From: Apostichopus japonicus | Lineage: Eukaryota; Echinodermata; Holothuroidea; Aspidochirotida; Stichopodidae | NCBI RefSeq assembly: GCF_037975245.1 | Contig: NC_092571.1 | Span: 24,101,917-24,165,916, forward strand | DNA length: 64,000 nt | Direction: 5' to 3' | Shown here: piece after piece, positions 1-13,499 of the stretch | Position numbering within the stretch: position 1 is the stretch's first letter | Layout: each line of letters starts with the position of its first letter | Position numbers and translations under genes: made by a program | Notes under the pieces: model-generated | Seen by the model: the letters and a program-made list of their open reading frames with translations, nothing else | What the model was told of the DNA's origin: nothing | Database searches by the model: none

Positions 1-735
1 AAGGGAGGGGAGGGGAGGGGAGGGGAGGGGAGGGGAAGGGAGGGGAGGGGAGGGGAGGGGAGGGGAGGGGAGGGGAGGGGAGGGGAGGGGAGGGGAGGGG
101 AGGGGAGGGGAGGAGAGGAGAGGAGAGGAGAGGAGAGGAGAGGAGAGGAGAGGAGAGGAGAGGAGAGGAGAGGAGAGGAGAGGAGAGGAGAGGAGAGGAG
201 AGGAGAGGAGAGGAGAGGAGAGGAGAGGAGAGGAGAGGAGAGGAGAGGAGAGGAGAGGAGAGGAGAGGAGAGGAGAGGAGAGGAGAGGAGAGGAGAGGAG
301 AGGAGAGGAGAGGAGAGGAGAGGAGAGGAGAGGAGAGGAGAGGAGAGGAGAGGAGAGGAGAGGAGAGGAGAGGAGAGGAGAGGAGAGGAGAGGAGAGGAG
401 AGGAGAGGAGAGGAGAGGAGAGGAGAGGAGAGGAGAGGAGAGGAGAGGAGAGGAGAGGAGAGGAGAGGAGAGGAGAGGAGAGGAGAGGAGAGGAGAGGAG
501 AGGAGAGGAGAGGAGAGGAGAGGAGAGGAGAGGAGAGGAGAGGAGAGGAGAGGAGAGGAGAGGAGAGGAGAGGAGAGGAGAGGAGAGGAGAGGAGAGGAG
601 AGGAGAGGAGAGGAGAGGAGAGGAGAGGAGAGGAGAGGAGAGGAGAGGAGAGGAGAGGAGAGGAGAGGAGAGGAGAGGAGAGGAGAGGAGAGGAGAGGAG
701 AGGAGAGGAGAGGAGAGGAGAGGAGAGGAGAGGAG
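1..735. repeat. Purine-rich pentanucleotide satellite
   Basis: Positions 1-112 are mostly (AGGGG)n with one AAGGG interruption; 113-735 is an almost perfect (AGGAG)n array. One strand is all purine for over 700 bp, which can form triplex and, in the AGGGG part, G-quadruplex. The array continues beyond the window edge. Confidence 0.97.
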
Positions 736-1875
<1,140 letters not shown>

Positions 1876-1879
1876 CCCT

Positions 1880-4800
1880 AGCCTCCGGCGTCGTATATGC
1901 GTGCACCCTAACTACTAGGCTAGGCTATGGATGGTGATTGTATGTCCAGAGGTTCGAAAACGGTAAGGAAGGTCGTAATACCACTGTATAGGCATTTGAC
2001 GCCTGTATCGAACAATGCTAGCCCTGTTTTAGTGACATATTTTGTTTTTCTGTAGAGATCAATCATGATGCTAACCAAGAATTTTGAGCTATATACTTTG
2101 CCAGATAAACACACTTTTGGGTTCCTGGAAGTAAATGGAAAGTAGTAAGTCTGTAATATAACAGTATCCAAAAGTAAATTGTTTTCATCTATAAACTTAA
2201 AATATCATACATTCTGAATAATTGTTATCTATATCTATTAAATTCTAATTTTATAATTACTAAAGTCTTTTTTTTTGGGCCACAATTTAAACCTTTTCTT
2301 GTTATTCGCATGTGCATGTTAATGATTCACAATAATGTGTTCATGTTTTCACACATATTAAATATAGAGGATTTTGAAACCGCATCTTTTTGAAGTCAAT
2401 CCGATAGCAAATGTGGTTTATCGATGAGCAATTATTTCGTTTGGGTATGATTTACACCGTATACGACAGCCGTATCTCTTAAAGACTCTTAATATTAACC
2501 AACATGACATTTAAAGCACTTCTAGCTACTCCGTGTCGATGTTAATATTATTCTTGAAAACTTAAGTGTACAGTCCTGAAGGGTACTCGAGAGGTACTCA
2601 ACTGCAGTCTGATATGTGACATGGGAAATGAGAACATTTTGATATAACTTATAGCTTAAACATTTTATTCACAACAGATAAGAGGATGGTGGGATTTCTT
2701 TCTTAAGGACATGTAGCCATGAGTAGTTTAAATTGTGAACGAAAACTTATCCAACCACTTCATTTCAGAGGAAACGGATTCTGTCATTCTCTTTTCAATA
2801 TTAAACACACATCTCTCTCTCACTGTCTCGCGGCCTGTTTCAAATAACAGTTTCTTATCTATATCTACCTATTCTCTCGCAAACCCAATTTAGAAGCAGT
2901 TTGATTTTTTTTTACCAATTTACGATAAAAAAGAAAATTGTGGTTATTTCTTCAGTCATATATTGTCAGAGAACGGTAATTTACGGGTTGGTCTTAACGA
3001 AATTAATCAGAATATTTCATCACGTGCTTTATTATTTTTTTACAACACCCAATCGTGAGAGGAAACTATAGTTGTTTAATTCAATCTGTTGTCCCCCATC
3101 ATGCAGGAGTCTTTCTGCTAGAGTGATAAAAAACAAAGTAGGATTCTTTAATGGAGATTTGTAAACGTTTCCGAATGCCATTTAAGTTTTGTGTCGTCAC
3201 GAAATATCTAGGGCTTAGTATGTAAGGTGAACCACCAGAAAGAACAAAAAAAAAAAAAAAATAACGAAATTAATAAAAAATGAGAACAAGTAGGCCTTAG
3301 TGAAATTGAGACAAATTATAGCTGCCTCGTAATAAATCACGGCGAAGACATATGGTCTAATCTCCGATCCGTTGCAGTAATGTCGTTGAATATTAAAATT
3401 ATCGCTGTCGATGGCATAGTCTAATGAAAGTATAGACCTTATATGGTTATACGTTACAAAACCACAAGCTATGGTTTTCAGTTTTGTGTATTACATAAAC
3501 CACTTTTGATATTTTTTATTGTTGTATAAAGAAACGTTAATAAGTAATACAAAGACTGTCAAAAATAGAAAGAATTTTACCGTATTTAAGGATTGAAGAG
3601 TTCATGACATAATTTTCAGTTTGTACACGCACTTATTTCAAGTTGTTTTGCACAGACCACGGACAACTATAAACAACATTCTATTACATGCTATGGCTGA
3701 TCTTCCGCTATAATACACAGGTGCGGAGATCCAGGGGTACGGGCTACCCCCCCCCCCTTCAGACCCCATTTCAACACAAGATTCAAATCAGTTTTTGCAC
3801 AACCTTGCTTATAGATTTAATTATAGACCTAATTCACCGTCTAAACATGCCTCATAACCATATGACGTCTAAAATGAATTATCTTTAGGGGGAGGAGGAC
3901 CACCCCTACCCCCCCCGGGTCCTCCTCTCCCTCTTTGCATCAATGAACCCAGTTCCACGGCCCTCCTTTTTTAAATTCTTTATCCGCCCATGATACATAG
4001 TTCCTACGAGTAAAGATTTATCTTTCATGCAGTTTTGATTCATTTAAATAAGCGTGATGTCTTTAAATGATATCATCACACTTGGAAATCAATTTGATAA
4101 AATTAGTTTTTACAACAATAAAGAACCACATGAAGTACTTCATTTTCTCCCAAAAATTGTGACGTTGAGAGGAAAGAAAGAACAAGAAAAAAGAATGTTG
4201 TTTGCGTTTGGTAATTGTGCTCAAGGTAAGTCCGCGAAGTTGGGATAGGGACAATTTAAAGTGATGGTGAGAGGAAAGGGATGGGAGAGGGGGGGGGGTA
4301 GTTGGATGGGGAGAGAAAGATGTATAAAACGTTTGACTGGTAGTGGTAATACGCGGAGAGCACTGATTACATCATTCGTTATTATGGGCAATTTGTTTCA
4401 CTCCATAACGTAAATAGTATTTCTTTTCACAGTGCACTAGTTGCGTAAGGGAAATAGTAAAGTGCACACGTAGAATATTGTTTCAAAGATAATTAAAAAA
4501 AGAAGAAGAATGAACCACGTGACATGCACAAGACAGTTAAGTACGAAAACCTAGCCACTCTAAACCATACAAATCACATACTTCACAATTACAGTAATTG
4601 CAAATAACTATGGGCTTTTTACCTCTTGGAATATCCGATAATGCTGTCAGTCATATTTTGACCTATTAAAACACAGTACTGAAAATGCATTTTTATATCT
4701 ATTTATTTACAAATATTGTTCAAGTTTATATTAAGGAACTTCGTTAATTTATTTTCTACAAGAAAGTTTAAGAATCAAACAAGTCAAATTGATAAATAAT

Positions 4801-5990
4801 AAAGGCTATTAACCCTTGACTAGATTCATCCAAATGAAATAATTATATATTCAACTGAAGCTAATTAATATGCATGAGAAGATCACCATCAAACACTATT
4901 CAAGGATGCCGGGCAATGGTCACTGACCCAGGCTGTAGAATTGTTTCCCATCCGCAATATTTCAACAAATAAATATTAAATAAAGACTGATGTAAATAAT
5001 TTTACCTTTTCCAATCTAATTTTCTAGAATGTAGAAACCAAACTCGGATTCTATGCATGAATATATACCGACTGATGTTTTACCTTCTGGTCCTCAAATT
5101 GTCTTAGTGTTCGGTTTCAAACGAATCAGTCAAATTGTGTATATTTTATCAAGATCCTGTCACATACAATTCAGAATAGTTAGATCTTATCAAAATTACT
5201 TGATTGTTTGAACCCGATATACATATATATATACATATATATATATATATATGTATATATATGTATTTATGTTCAGGGCCTCTGTGTAATGTAAAGTTAC
5301 AGACATGGAACGTTATTCGAAGCTAGAAAACGCTCGGAGGTACAGATATTCATGGTTATATATGCACGAGGAAGGCATAACTTTGTCATTCCTCTTTACT
5401 TTTTCTTATCTATGCTGTATATGGTCTCAAAGTCGGAGAGTGTCCTTGGTGAGACATATATTAACGAGGCTTACAATGTAAAACCTTTAGCGTTCCTTCT
5501 TGAAGAATGAGACAGCAGGGAACCTAATGAAGAAATCAGATATTACGAATCTCAAAGCAGAATTATAGACTTTTACGACGGTTTATTCTAACATTTGAAC
5601 ATATAAAACATATGCAGTGTGAAGACAGCTATACGTTGATGATTTTAGTCCATGTTGGTATCGGTTAAAGGTGTTTTGTAATCAATCTAATTTGATTGAT
5701 TGGAAAGACGAATTTCATTGCTAGCAGATATCGATTTTATTATTAGTAGAGGATTATCATATCGGCAGACAAATTGGTTTCATCTTCAAGTCGGTTCGTC
5801 TTCCAAATGTTTTATCTGTTAGGTCACAGGAAACGTTCAATCGAATATAAGAGTGAAAATTTCAACCTATATACACAGTCTAGAGATTCATGAATGTTAG
5901 AATGTAGTGACGTCACTGTTCATTATCCCAAATGGGTCAAGATTGAATTATTCTTTATTTATTATACTCTTTGATTATAAATTTAACGTT
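1880..5990. other. Non-coding stretch, no gene seen
   Basis: AT-rich sequence with many homopolymers. A C/G-run-rich patch at about 3720-3980 looks like decayed transposon sequence but has no clear ends. A TATA/ATAC microsatellite lies at 5219-5266. Short open frames near 4054-4254 occur on both strands and match nothing I recognise. Confidence 0.5.
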
Positions 5991-5995
5991 TATTG

Positions 5996-6185
5996 GATAC
6001 CTTATATAGTATGTATACATGCAGATGATCGGGGCAGAACACGAGCCCATTATCAAGCCTTCTTCAGACGTTTAACAGTTATTGAATTCCTTATATAGTA
6101 TATACAGATGATCGTGGCAGAACACGGGCTCATTATCAAGCCTTCTCCCGACCTTTAATTGTATTGGATTCCTTATATAGTATAA
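5996..6185. repeat. Two-copy ~90-bp tandem repeat
   Basis: Units starting near 5996 and 6088, plus a third partial one, share CCTTATATAGTAT, CAGATGATCG.GGCAGAACAC and ATTATCAAGCCTTCT. Divergence between units is low (a few changes), so the duplication is fairly recent. Confidence 0.8.
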
Positions 6186-6189
6186 ACAG

Positions 6190-8045
6190 ATATAGGCCTC
6201 AAATTTTCAGAAGGCTTAAAACTGCCATAAGTCTTGAAAATACTTCCATGAAGGGTCTGGTTCTATCAAGAAATTAAGGATTGTTAAAATAGATAATTAA
6301 TCTCATTGTGAGTATCTGCTTCTAGCGTGGCATTAAAGTGGCGTGTCGAAATTTGAGCTTGGGTGACCATTTTCTGACTTGCTAGCATATTTACGACAAT
6401 ACTGGTGGGCCTTTCAGGGATCAGTATTCAATGACTTTCGAGGCAAGATTGTTCCTTTCAGATCCCATTCCTGATCCCGAACCGCCATTTCACGATCCGC
6501 AAATACTGAGAGAGGTTAAAATGTCACTAAATCCAGTCCATGTTCCCTTATAGCAATTGGCCATCATGTCACCCTTCTATCACCCCCCCCCCCCTCCCCA
6601 CCTCTTCCCACTCCCATTTGCCCTGAATAGCCCATTGACGGTCGCCCAAGGTCCTTTTATTTACTTTAAGGACTTAAATTCAGTAACCTTAAGCTCTTTG
6701 TCAGCTTAAACACTACGCATTGTGGATTAGATTCCTTTAGTTGCAGGAAATAGATTTAAATAAACTTTTTGAGAGTCCAGCCACAATTTTCCAAGGTTCA
6801 ACGAGAAAGTATGCTGGGGAAGGACAGGGGTTTTATGTTGTGCTCTCTAAAAGCAAGTCGTGTATTGTATCATCTTAGAGAGTTAGGCCCTCACGTTATA
6901 AAGCCTAAGGGATTACACGTGGTAGGGAACACAAAACTTGCGATACTAGAGGTAAAACATTAAAGGGAAAGATATACTTGAGTACGCATGCGTACATATA
7001 AGGTATACTTTTGTCCTCCGTCATGTAGGCTATTATTACAGTAATATTGATTTGGGAAAATCTGGAAATAGTTCTGTTTTAAATTGTTAATTTTTAAATA
7101 AAAGTAAGTAAATGCACATTAATGAAACACGCAATACAAAAAAAAATAGTGACAGATGTCATATTTATAACAAACTATTATTTTCTGCTTCTCAATTCTA
7201 ACCTTTGGAATAACTGCATGCATTGAACTAGACAAAAATAAAAAGGTGTTTACATCACTTGTCAGTGAATCCCATGTATAACAAGTGGAAATATGAAAGT
7301 TCGTTTAAGAAAGCTTTCATGGGGTAAACAATTGCTATATTTATGATTTTCGCAATCTATATATATAGAAGGCAAATTAGGCAACATTATCGGTTGTGAC
7401 GTCAAAGAATAAGATGAAAACTTAATTTTTTTATATAAATACACCCACTTTATTTTTTAAATTTGGAATAAATCTGAGCAAGATTGAGGTTAAAGCGAGA
7501 GCCTCAAATAAATGTGTATATCACACCAATACTCCAGAGACGGGCATTTTTCCCGTGTCATTTATAGAAAAATGTTTTTTTTTTTTTTGTGTAGCTGTTA
7601 TGAAACAGACGTTGCAGACCCATAACTTTGACTTGCAAATGAGTGTAATTTCCATGATACGAGATGACAGAATAAAATTCGTGAAGACGAAAAAAAAAAT
7701 ACTTTAAAATGACACATTCTATCAACTGTATGTTCTCTACATGACTGAGGGTTGTTTTTTTATACCTTGTATCTCGTAAAAAAAATCAAAAAGTTACTGA
7801 TGTTGTGTGCTTTCAAGTGCCCGTTAATAAGGTTCTTTCCGGTTATAAAGCGTCGTAAATTGACACAGATCGGAGACGCTAAAAGAAAATCATAATGTTC
7901 TTAGCTGAGATAGATATCATAAATAATCAGAATTGGTTATCAAAGTTGATGATCAAGAATTTTGAGAACATCGGTATTTATAATAATTTCCTACTTTTTT
8001 ATGATATGCAAATAAGAGGCACTCGCTTTACTTAAATTTGCAAAG
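6190..8045. other. Non-coding stretch, no gene seen
   Basis: No exon recognised. A 32-bp word at 6361-6392 recurs with one change at 57554-57585. The rest is AT-rich with short homopolymers. Confidence 0.5.
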
Positions 8046-8049
8046 TCAA

Positions 8050-8092
8050 AGCCGATTAAACAGTCTAAAGAAATTAGACTGTTTAATCGGCT
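8050..8092. repeat. Perfect 19-bp inverted repeat (hairpin, 5-nt loop)
   Basis: AGCCGATTAAACAGTCTAA is followed by AGAAA and then its exact reverse complement. No U-tract or gene context suggests a terminator. Confidence 0.9.
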
Positions 8093-8119
8093 CTAAAAGG
8101 TAATTGAGAAAAATGTTTT

Positions 8120-8440
8120 CATTTGACGTCGTTTGAATATTAAAGTAATCTTTTTATGAATAATATATTAAACTTTTACGCACTGGACAATAGATCTATT
8201 GTTTAAGTGAATGATACTGGCCAAGGAGATGGTAAGACGTCGTTTTAACGATTTAAGCTTTGGGGGGTGGGGGCGGGGGTGAGTGATATATTTAATGTTT
8301 ACCCACTGAAGAATGGATCTATTGTTTAAGTGAATGAAACAGGCCAAGAGGATGTTCAGACGTAGTTTGAAGATTAAAGTTATCTATCTACAAATAACAT
8401 GTTTAATGCTTACGCACTGAACAATAGTTCTATGCCCCCC
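8120..8440. repeat. ~120-bp tandem repeat, about three units
   Basis: Units share TTTACGCACTG.ACAATAG, ATCTATTGTTTAAGTGAATG and GGCCAAG.GATG..AGACG. Copies lie near 8170, 8290 and 8400, interrupted by G and C homopolymers. Confidence 0.75.
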
Positions 8441-8889
8441 CCCCCCCCCCGCCTACCCCCCCCCCCCTTCATATCTCTGTTTCCTGTTTCGCTTGATTCC
8501 CCTGGCACTTCCAATATCTGTCAATTGTTTTTAGATGTTGTCTGTAATTCGGATATCTACAACAATATTCAATAATCAACCTTGATGCGTGGGTGTGACA
8601 AGTTACCAATGACCAGGGGTTAAGTTGCAAACTCGTGTGAGGGGGGCCTTGGCCTCAAAAAAGTCGTAAACCTCTACTTTTTTTTAAATAGTGCGGTAAC
8701 AATGGCAATAAAATGACGCATTGTTTCAGTTATGACTTAGTTCATGGACTGTCCTATGCCAGATGTTTGATATATATTTCACAGCACTACCCACTACCCA
8801 CTTCACCCCACCCCACCCTCAACCTTCACCCCAAGGAAGACGAAACGACATTAAAGTTGCTAGTTGATTGTAATCGCCAACGTTGAGCA

Positions 8890-9175
8890 GTTTCTAATGC
8901 TAATACCACTCTATACTGTCCTCGCATATCATGCTTTAAAACACTCGTACTGACAGTATGGACAGTTCCTAGCCTTGATCTCATTCTGATGCTAATACCA
9001 CTATATACTGTCATCTCATATCATGCTTTAAAGCACTCGTAATGACAGTATGAACAGTTCCTACCCTCTATCTGATTCTAATGCTATAGTACCACTCTAT
9101 ACTGTCCTCTCATATCATGCTTCAGACCACTCGTACTGACAACATGACAATTCCTAACATGTTATCTGATAGAAT
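8890..9175 (+). repeat. ~92-bp tandem repeat, three units
   Basis: Units share ACCACT.TATACTGTC, CATATCATGCTT, CACTCGTACTGACAGTATG and ACAGTTCCTA. A diverged minus-strand relative sits at about 52447-52505, so this is a dispersed family. Confidence 0.82.
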
Positions 9176-9179
9176 CGTG

Positions 9180-11805
9180 ATCTTAATTCTGATCACTGTC
9201 AATCAGCATGTGCTTTAAAGCAGGACGTGAAATATACAGTATTTGCCGCAACAGGGTGTTTATTTGAATAAAGTAATGTTCGAAGGTAATTAGGTAAAAC
9301 ATCAGAAGATGGACCCCTGGATGGGTCTCCCCCTGGACACCCCGCCCCCGGAAAAACAGGAAAGAACGAATGCGTTCAGTCAATACATATCACTAAACGT
9401 GTCACTAAGTTATAACGTCTTTTATACTGGCACTCACGTTAGTTGTGCTTCTTTATATAGTACACGATAATCATTGACTATTGTAATGCCACTGTGGGTG
9501 GTCGTACGATTTAATTAAAGCAGCTTTTTGAGTTTGGTGGGAAATATTTCCAAGCATCTAAGCATTTCTTAAAATAAGATTTGCAATTTACTAAACAAAA
9601 AAATTTGTCTAGAATATATTTTTTTTTTTGTCATCCACAATGAATGTAACTTGAGTGAGTAATTAATGAATTCTGTTTCAATCCTTTACATTTTTGTCGG
9701 TCGGACACTTCATAATATTATAGAAAAAATACATGTTAAGGTCAATTTCAAAAATTTTGGCTTGTTTCTGCACTTACTTGGAATGAAAATTAGACTTTAC
9801 AGACTATTTTGAGTTAGTTGATTATCAGATTCTTGTCTGGATTAGCGTTGAAATATTTATCAATTTTAACTCGGAAGGCTGCTTTAAGTCAATCAATTGA
9901 TTAACCGATGGCATCTCACAACCAAATCCTATACTTCACATTCATACATTGCTATACTTAAAACAATGTTTCTGTGCAGCCTAAATACTTTTGCAGATCT
10001 TCGTTCAAAAACGAAACAGAACCTGACTGAGACAACGCTTAACTTGACTCATGAAGAGAATTACCAAAAATATTATAATCAAATATTGAATTGAATATAG
10101 TTCAATTTTGATGAACGCTTTTATAAAAATTAAACCAAACAAACTTATGTAATGGCAATGCTGCCAGAGAGGAATTAAAACACAATGATTGAAAATTAAA
10201 AAGTCAAAATCGAAACGTTTTCACTTCCTTTAAACGTAAACTTACCTGAAGCATCAGAATAAATTCCCAACAGGAACGGAAAAACCCCTAAAAAACAGAT
10301 AATCCTTGTCGTTCCCATGTTTATTTATTTCTTTTTTACACAAAAATCCGGTAAATTATAAAATAACGTAAATCCGATTTCCAGAAAACAAGTGCGTTCC
10401 CGATGATTTCCGTTTCTGTGTGTGTGTGTGTGCTTGTAATTATCACATGTGGATGAATCTCACACTGCAGCACGTGTTATAATCTACATGATGTAAGTAG
10501 CACCAAAATAAATGAATGATTCGGCTTGTACGGCACAGAAAACGCCTAAGTAATTAAAAGCTCGCAAGGTCGTAGCTTGATAAACATGAGAACAGCAAGG
10601 GGGAAAGGCTAAATCTTGTCTTCAGTTTACGATGAAGCTTCTTTCTTGAGAAGAAACGTAAAAATCAACTTGCGAAATAGACCAGAATCATCATCTTTCT
10701 CCACCTCTCTTTCTCTCTCTCTTTCTGACACGCTCGATTCGTTTTTTTTTTTTTTCCTTTCAAATAACGAGCATCCTTTTTGGTCAGTTTCTCGGCTTAG
10801 AAGTAATATTCTTTTCTTTCGCTCTGTATCTCATTTTGCTCCGAACTTTTCTTTTCCAATTGACTTCTTTTACAAAATAAACAACCAAGAGGAGACAGAA
10901 TCCGATGATAAAGAAGGAGATGAGTTGAGCCACAGAATATCCCTTCTGTATTCCTGTTCGGTTTTTGACGAGCGTCACTTTAAGTTAACATCTTCTTTAT
11001 CACATAAGAACATTATGATCTTAAAGTTTTAACTACAGGTCCTTTAACCTTTCATATAGTATGGTCATTAAGATTTGTCACACCATTGAGTTGCGTCAAT
11101 GCGTCACTACGTTACGACCAATATCTAATACCCTATTTACTATACACGTGTATCCCGACGTGTGGACTAGGAATGGTCTCTAGTCGTTCTTGCCCTTTTC
11201 ATCAATTCAAAATTCGTTGAAAATATTCATTTAACGTGTCCCCATAAAGACACCTATTCGATGCAAATTAATTTATTTGTCTCGTCGTCGCTTAGCTTCA
11301 TTCCTCAAAGGGGAATCCTGTTAGTTGATTGCTCCCTCTGTATGTATAGACAATATCCCTTATAGATGGATTGGTTATCCACGAACTCGTAGCTCCACAA
11401 CGATTGAGTCTCCCTGGTAGCGACCAATGGCTTTTAAACTATAAACTATAAAGAAACCTCAAGAAAAAGGCAACAGAGTGTAGCACGAACCAAGATCAGC
11501 GTTCGTGCACCAATTATAATCGTGTCCGGCTTCATTATGCGCGCTATTGATCTGTTCAACTGACGGCTTCATGGGGAATTTTTTTTTTCCAGTTGTGAGC
11601 TGAAAATTTCGCTTCCATTCCGTGGCAGATGTCAACGCGGTGAAGACTTCACAAAGAGGATACAATAAAAGTCACTGTTTCAGTTAATAACGTGAAATTT
11701 GTATTTGCTTCGATTTTCAATACAGGTGGTGAAAAGGATATACGCATGCGCTGTGCTAGAACCGACAATGAAAGTCATTGGTGTTCTTGAAGACACGATA
11801 CATGC
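9180..11805. other. Non-coding stretch, no gene seen
   Basis: Includes an open frame at 10616-11032 rich in Ser, Phe and Leu from CT/T-rich sequence. It has no domain or splice signals I recognise and I do not call it a gene. Confidence 0.5.
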
Positions 11806-11809
11806 CTAA

Positions 11810-11811
<2 letters not shown>

Positions 11812-11876
<65 letters not shown>

Positions 11877-11886
11877 ATATATATAT
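11812..11886. repeat. (AT)n microsatellite
   Basis: About 75 bp of alternating T/A with minor interruptions. Confidence 0.95.
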
Positions 11887-12234
11887 ACGCAAGGAAAGTG
11901 ACATTTGAGACGAAAAAACAATGGTATAACAACGCCTCAAGAAAGAACAATTGCGAACAATGAATAGTGTATATATATATACTGTTGAAATAATTCATTT
12001 TGTACATAGCTGTCGATTTTGGATGCTTCTTTTGCAATGGTTTGAAAAACATTTCTTGAGACATCATGGAACACAAAATTTGCCCATTCTTTTGGAATAG
12101 AATTATTTGATTTAGTCATTTATATATAAAACAAATTGTATCAATTTAGTAGTAGCAGGGCCCCGTGGTTGGGGAACGGCGATCATGGCCTCGACCATAG
12201 GTTGCACAACACCACTGGATATTGATCGGATTCT

Positions 12235-12235
<1 letters not shown>

Positions 12236-12300
<65 letters not shown>

Positions 12301-12310
12301 CATATATATG

Positions 12311-12350
<40 letters not shown>

Positions 12351-12364
12351 TTCTCATATTTTCA

Positions 12365-12418
<54 letters not shown>

Positions 12419-12420
12419 AT
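12236..12420. repeat. (AT)n and (GT)n compound microsatellite
   Basis: Two TA tracts (12236-12349 with TACATA interruptions, and 12366-12396), then (TG)n to 12420. Open frames across it on both strands are artefacts. Confidence 0.95.
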
Positions 12421-13234
12421 GTAAAGTTGTTTATAGTTTTGATTGAAATTACACACAGAGCCGGTACGAACACGATGGGCAGACTAGAGAAGGCTTCTTT
12501 CTAACTTTCATTTCGCATTTGTCTGTGTTTTTTGCATCGTATATCTAACACTGGGCGTGAAGGCAATCTTTATGTCAGGGTTAAGGCCAGTTTTACGATT
12601 CACTGCCGGATGTAAAAGAGAGAGAAAAAAAAGGCCTGAACAAAATAGAAAGTAATCAAAAGATAGAAGACCTCGGACAAAGATAAGTAAGGAAAAGGAA
12701 TCTTGGTCTTAACATGAGATATATAGAGAGAGAAATTTCTGTAAATTACTGTCAGGTGAAAACTAGAAAGAGAGGAAAAAAGAGGCAGGGGAAAGTCATG
12801 ATTTGAAGAAACATTCACTTAGAGACAGAAAGATACTTTTACCGTCTCGAACATGGCTTAATCTTTTGTCAGAGAAAGAGAAGAGAAGAAGGGAGGGGGA
12901 GGGATGGATTTACAGATTACGAGATCTTCTTGATTTATGTCTTTGCCAGATGGTTTGGACATAATGTCAGCTCTTTTAAAGGTTAAAACTCTTCAAATAA
13001 TTGGCTAGCTAGGTGGAAGATTCATTCATCTTAATCTCACCGAGTCCTTACTTGATATTATTGACAAAAATAGATGTACTTTGTTTAGAGATGTTATATG
13101 GATAGATTAGGATTACGAATAAAAGGCAGAAAAGTACAAGTAAAGGGTGGTTTTCTTTAAAAACAAATACAACCGAATAAAGGCAATGCCTTTTAAAAAA
13201 AAGGAAGGCTACCTATGTTTCGCTGAAAGCATTT

Positions 13235-13235
<1 letters not shown>
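12421..13235. other. Non-coding stretch, no gene seen
   Basis: AT-rich, with a GA-rich patch near 12610-12900. No exon recognised. Confidence 0.5.

Positions 13236-13304
<69 letters not shown>
13236..13304. repeat. (AT)n microsatellite
   Basis: About 69 bp of TA dinucleotide. Confidence 0.95.
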
Positions 13305-13306
<2 letters not shown>

Positions 13307-13346
13307 CAAATATATATCAAATTTAATCTTCACATAAATCTCTTGT

Positions 13347-13490
13347 TATGTATGTATGTATGTATGTGTGTATGTATGAATGTATGTATGTATATTAGAT
13401 CCTCCTGCAAGCAGGGACTCGCGAAGAAGCCTCATTGCTCATTGGCTCATTGGCTCAAGCCTCATTGGCTCATTGGCCTCATTGGTGTTA
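13347..13490 (-). mobile_element. SINE family A, 3' fragment
   Basis: Minus-strand relative of the 3' end of the 17.6-kb SINE: GAGGCTTCTTCGCGAG, CTGCTTGCAGGAGGATCTAA and a (CATA)n tail, here at the plus-strand left end. The part upstream of GAGGC is a local expansion of CAATGAGC units. 5' truncated. Confidence 0.8.
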
Positions 13491-13499
13491 TAATGGACG

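Noticed and set aside
4054-4254. Open frames on both strands at 4.05-4.25k as an exon
   Set aside because: Neither peptide resembles a known family, and no supporting neighbouring exons were found.
10616-11032. 138-residue plus-strand open frame as a gene
   Set aside because: Low-complexity Ser/Leu/Phe composition from CT-rich DNA, an overlapping open frame on the other strand, and no recognisable domain or splice context.
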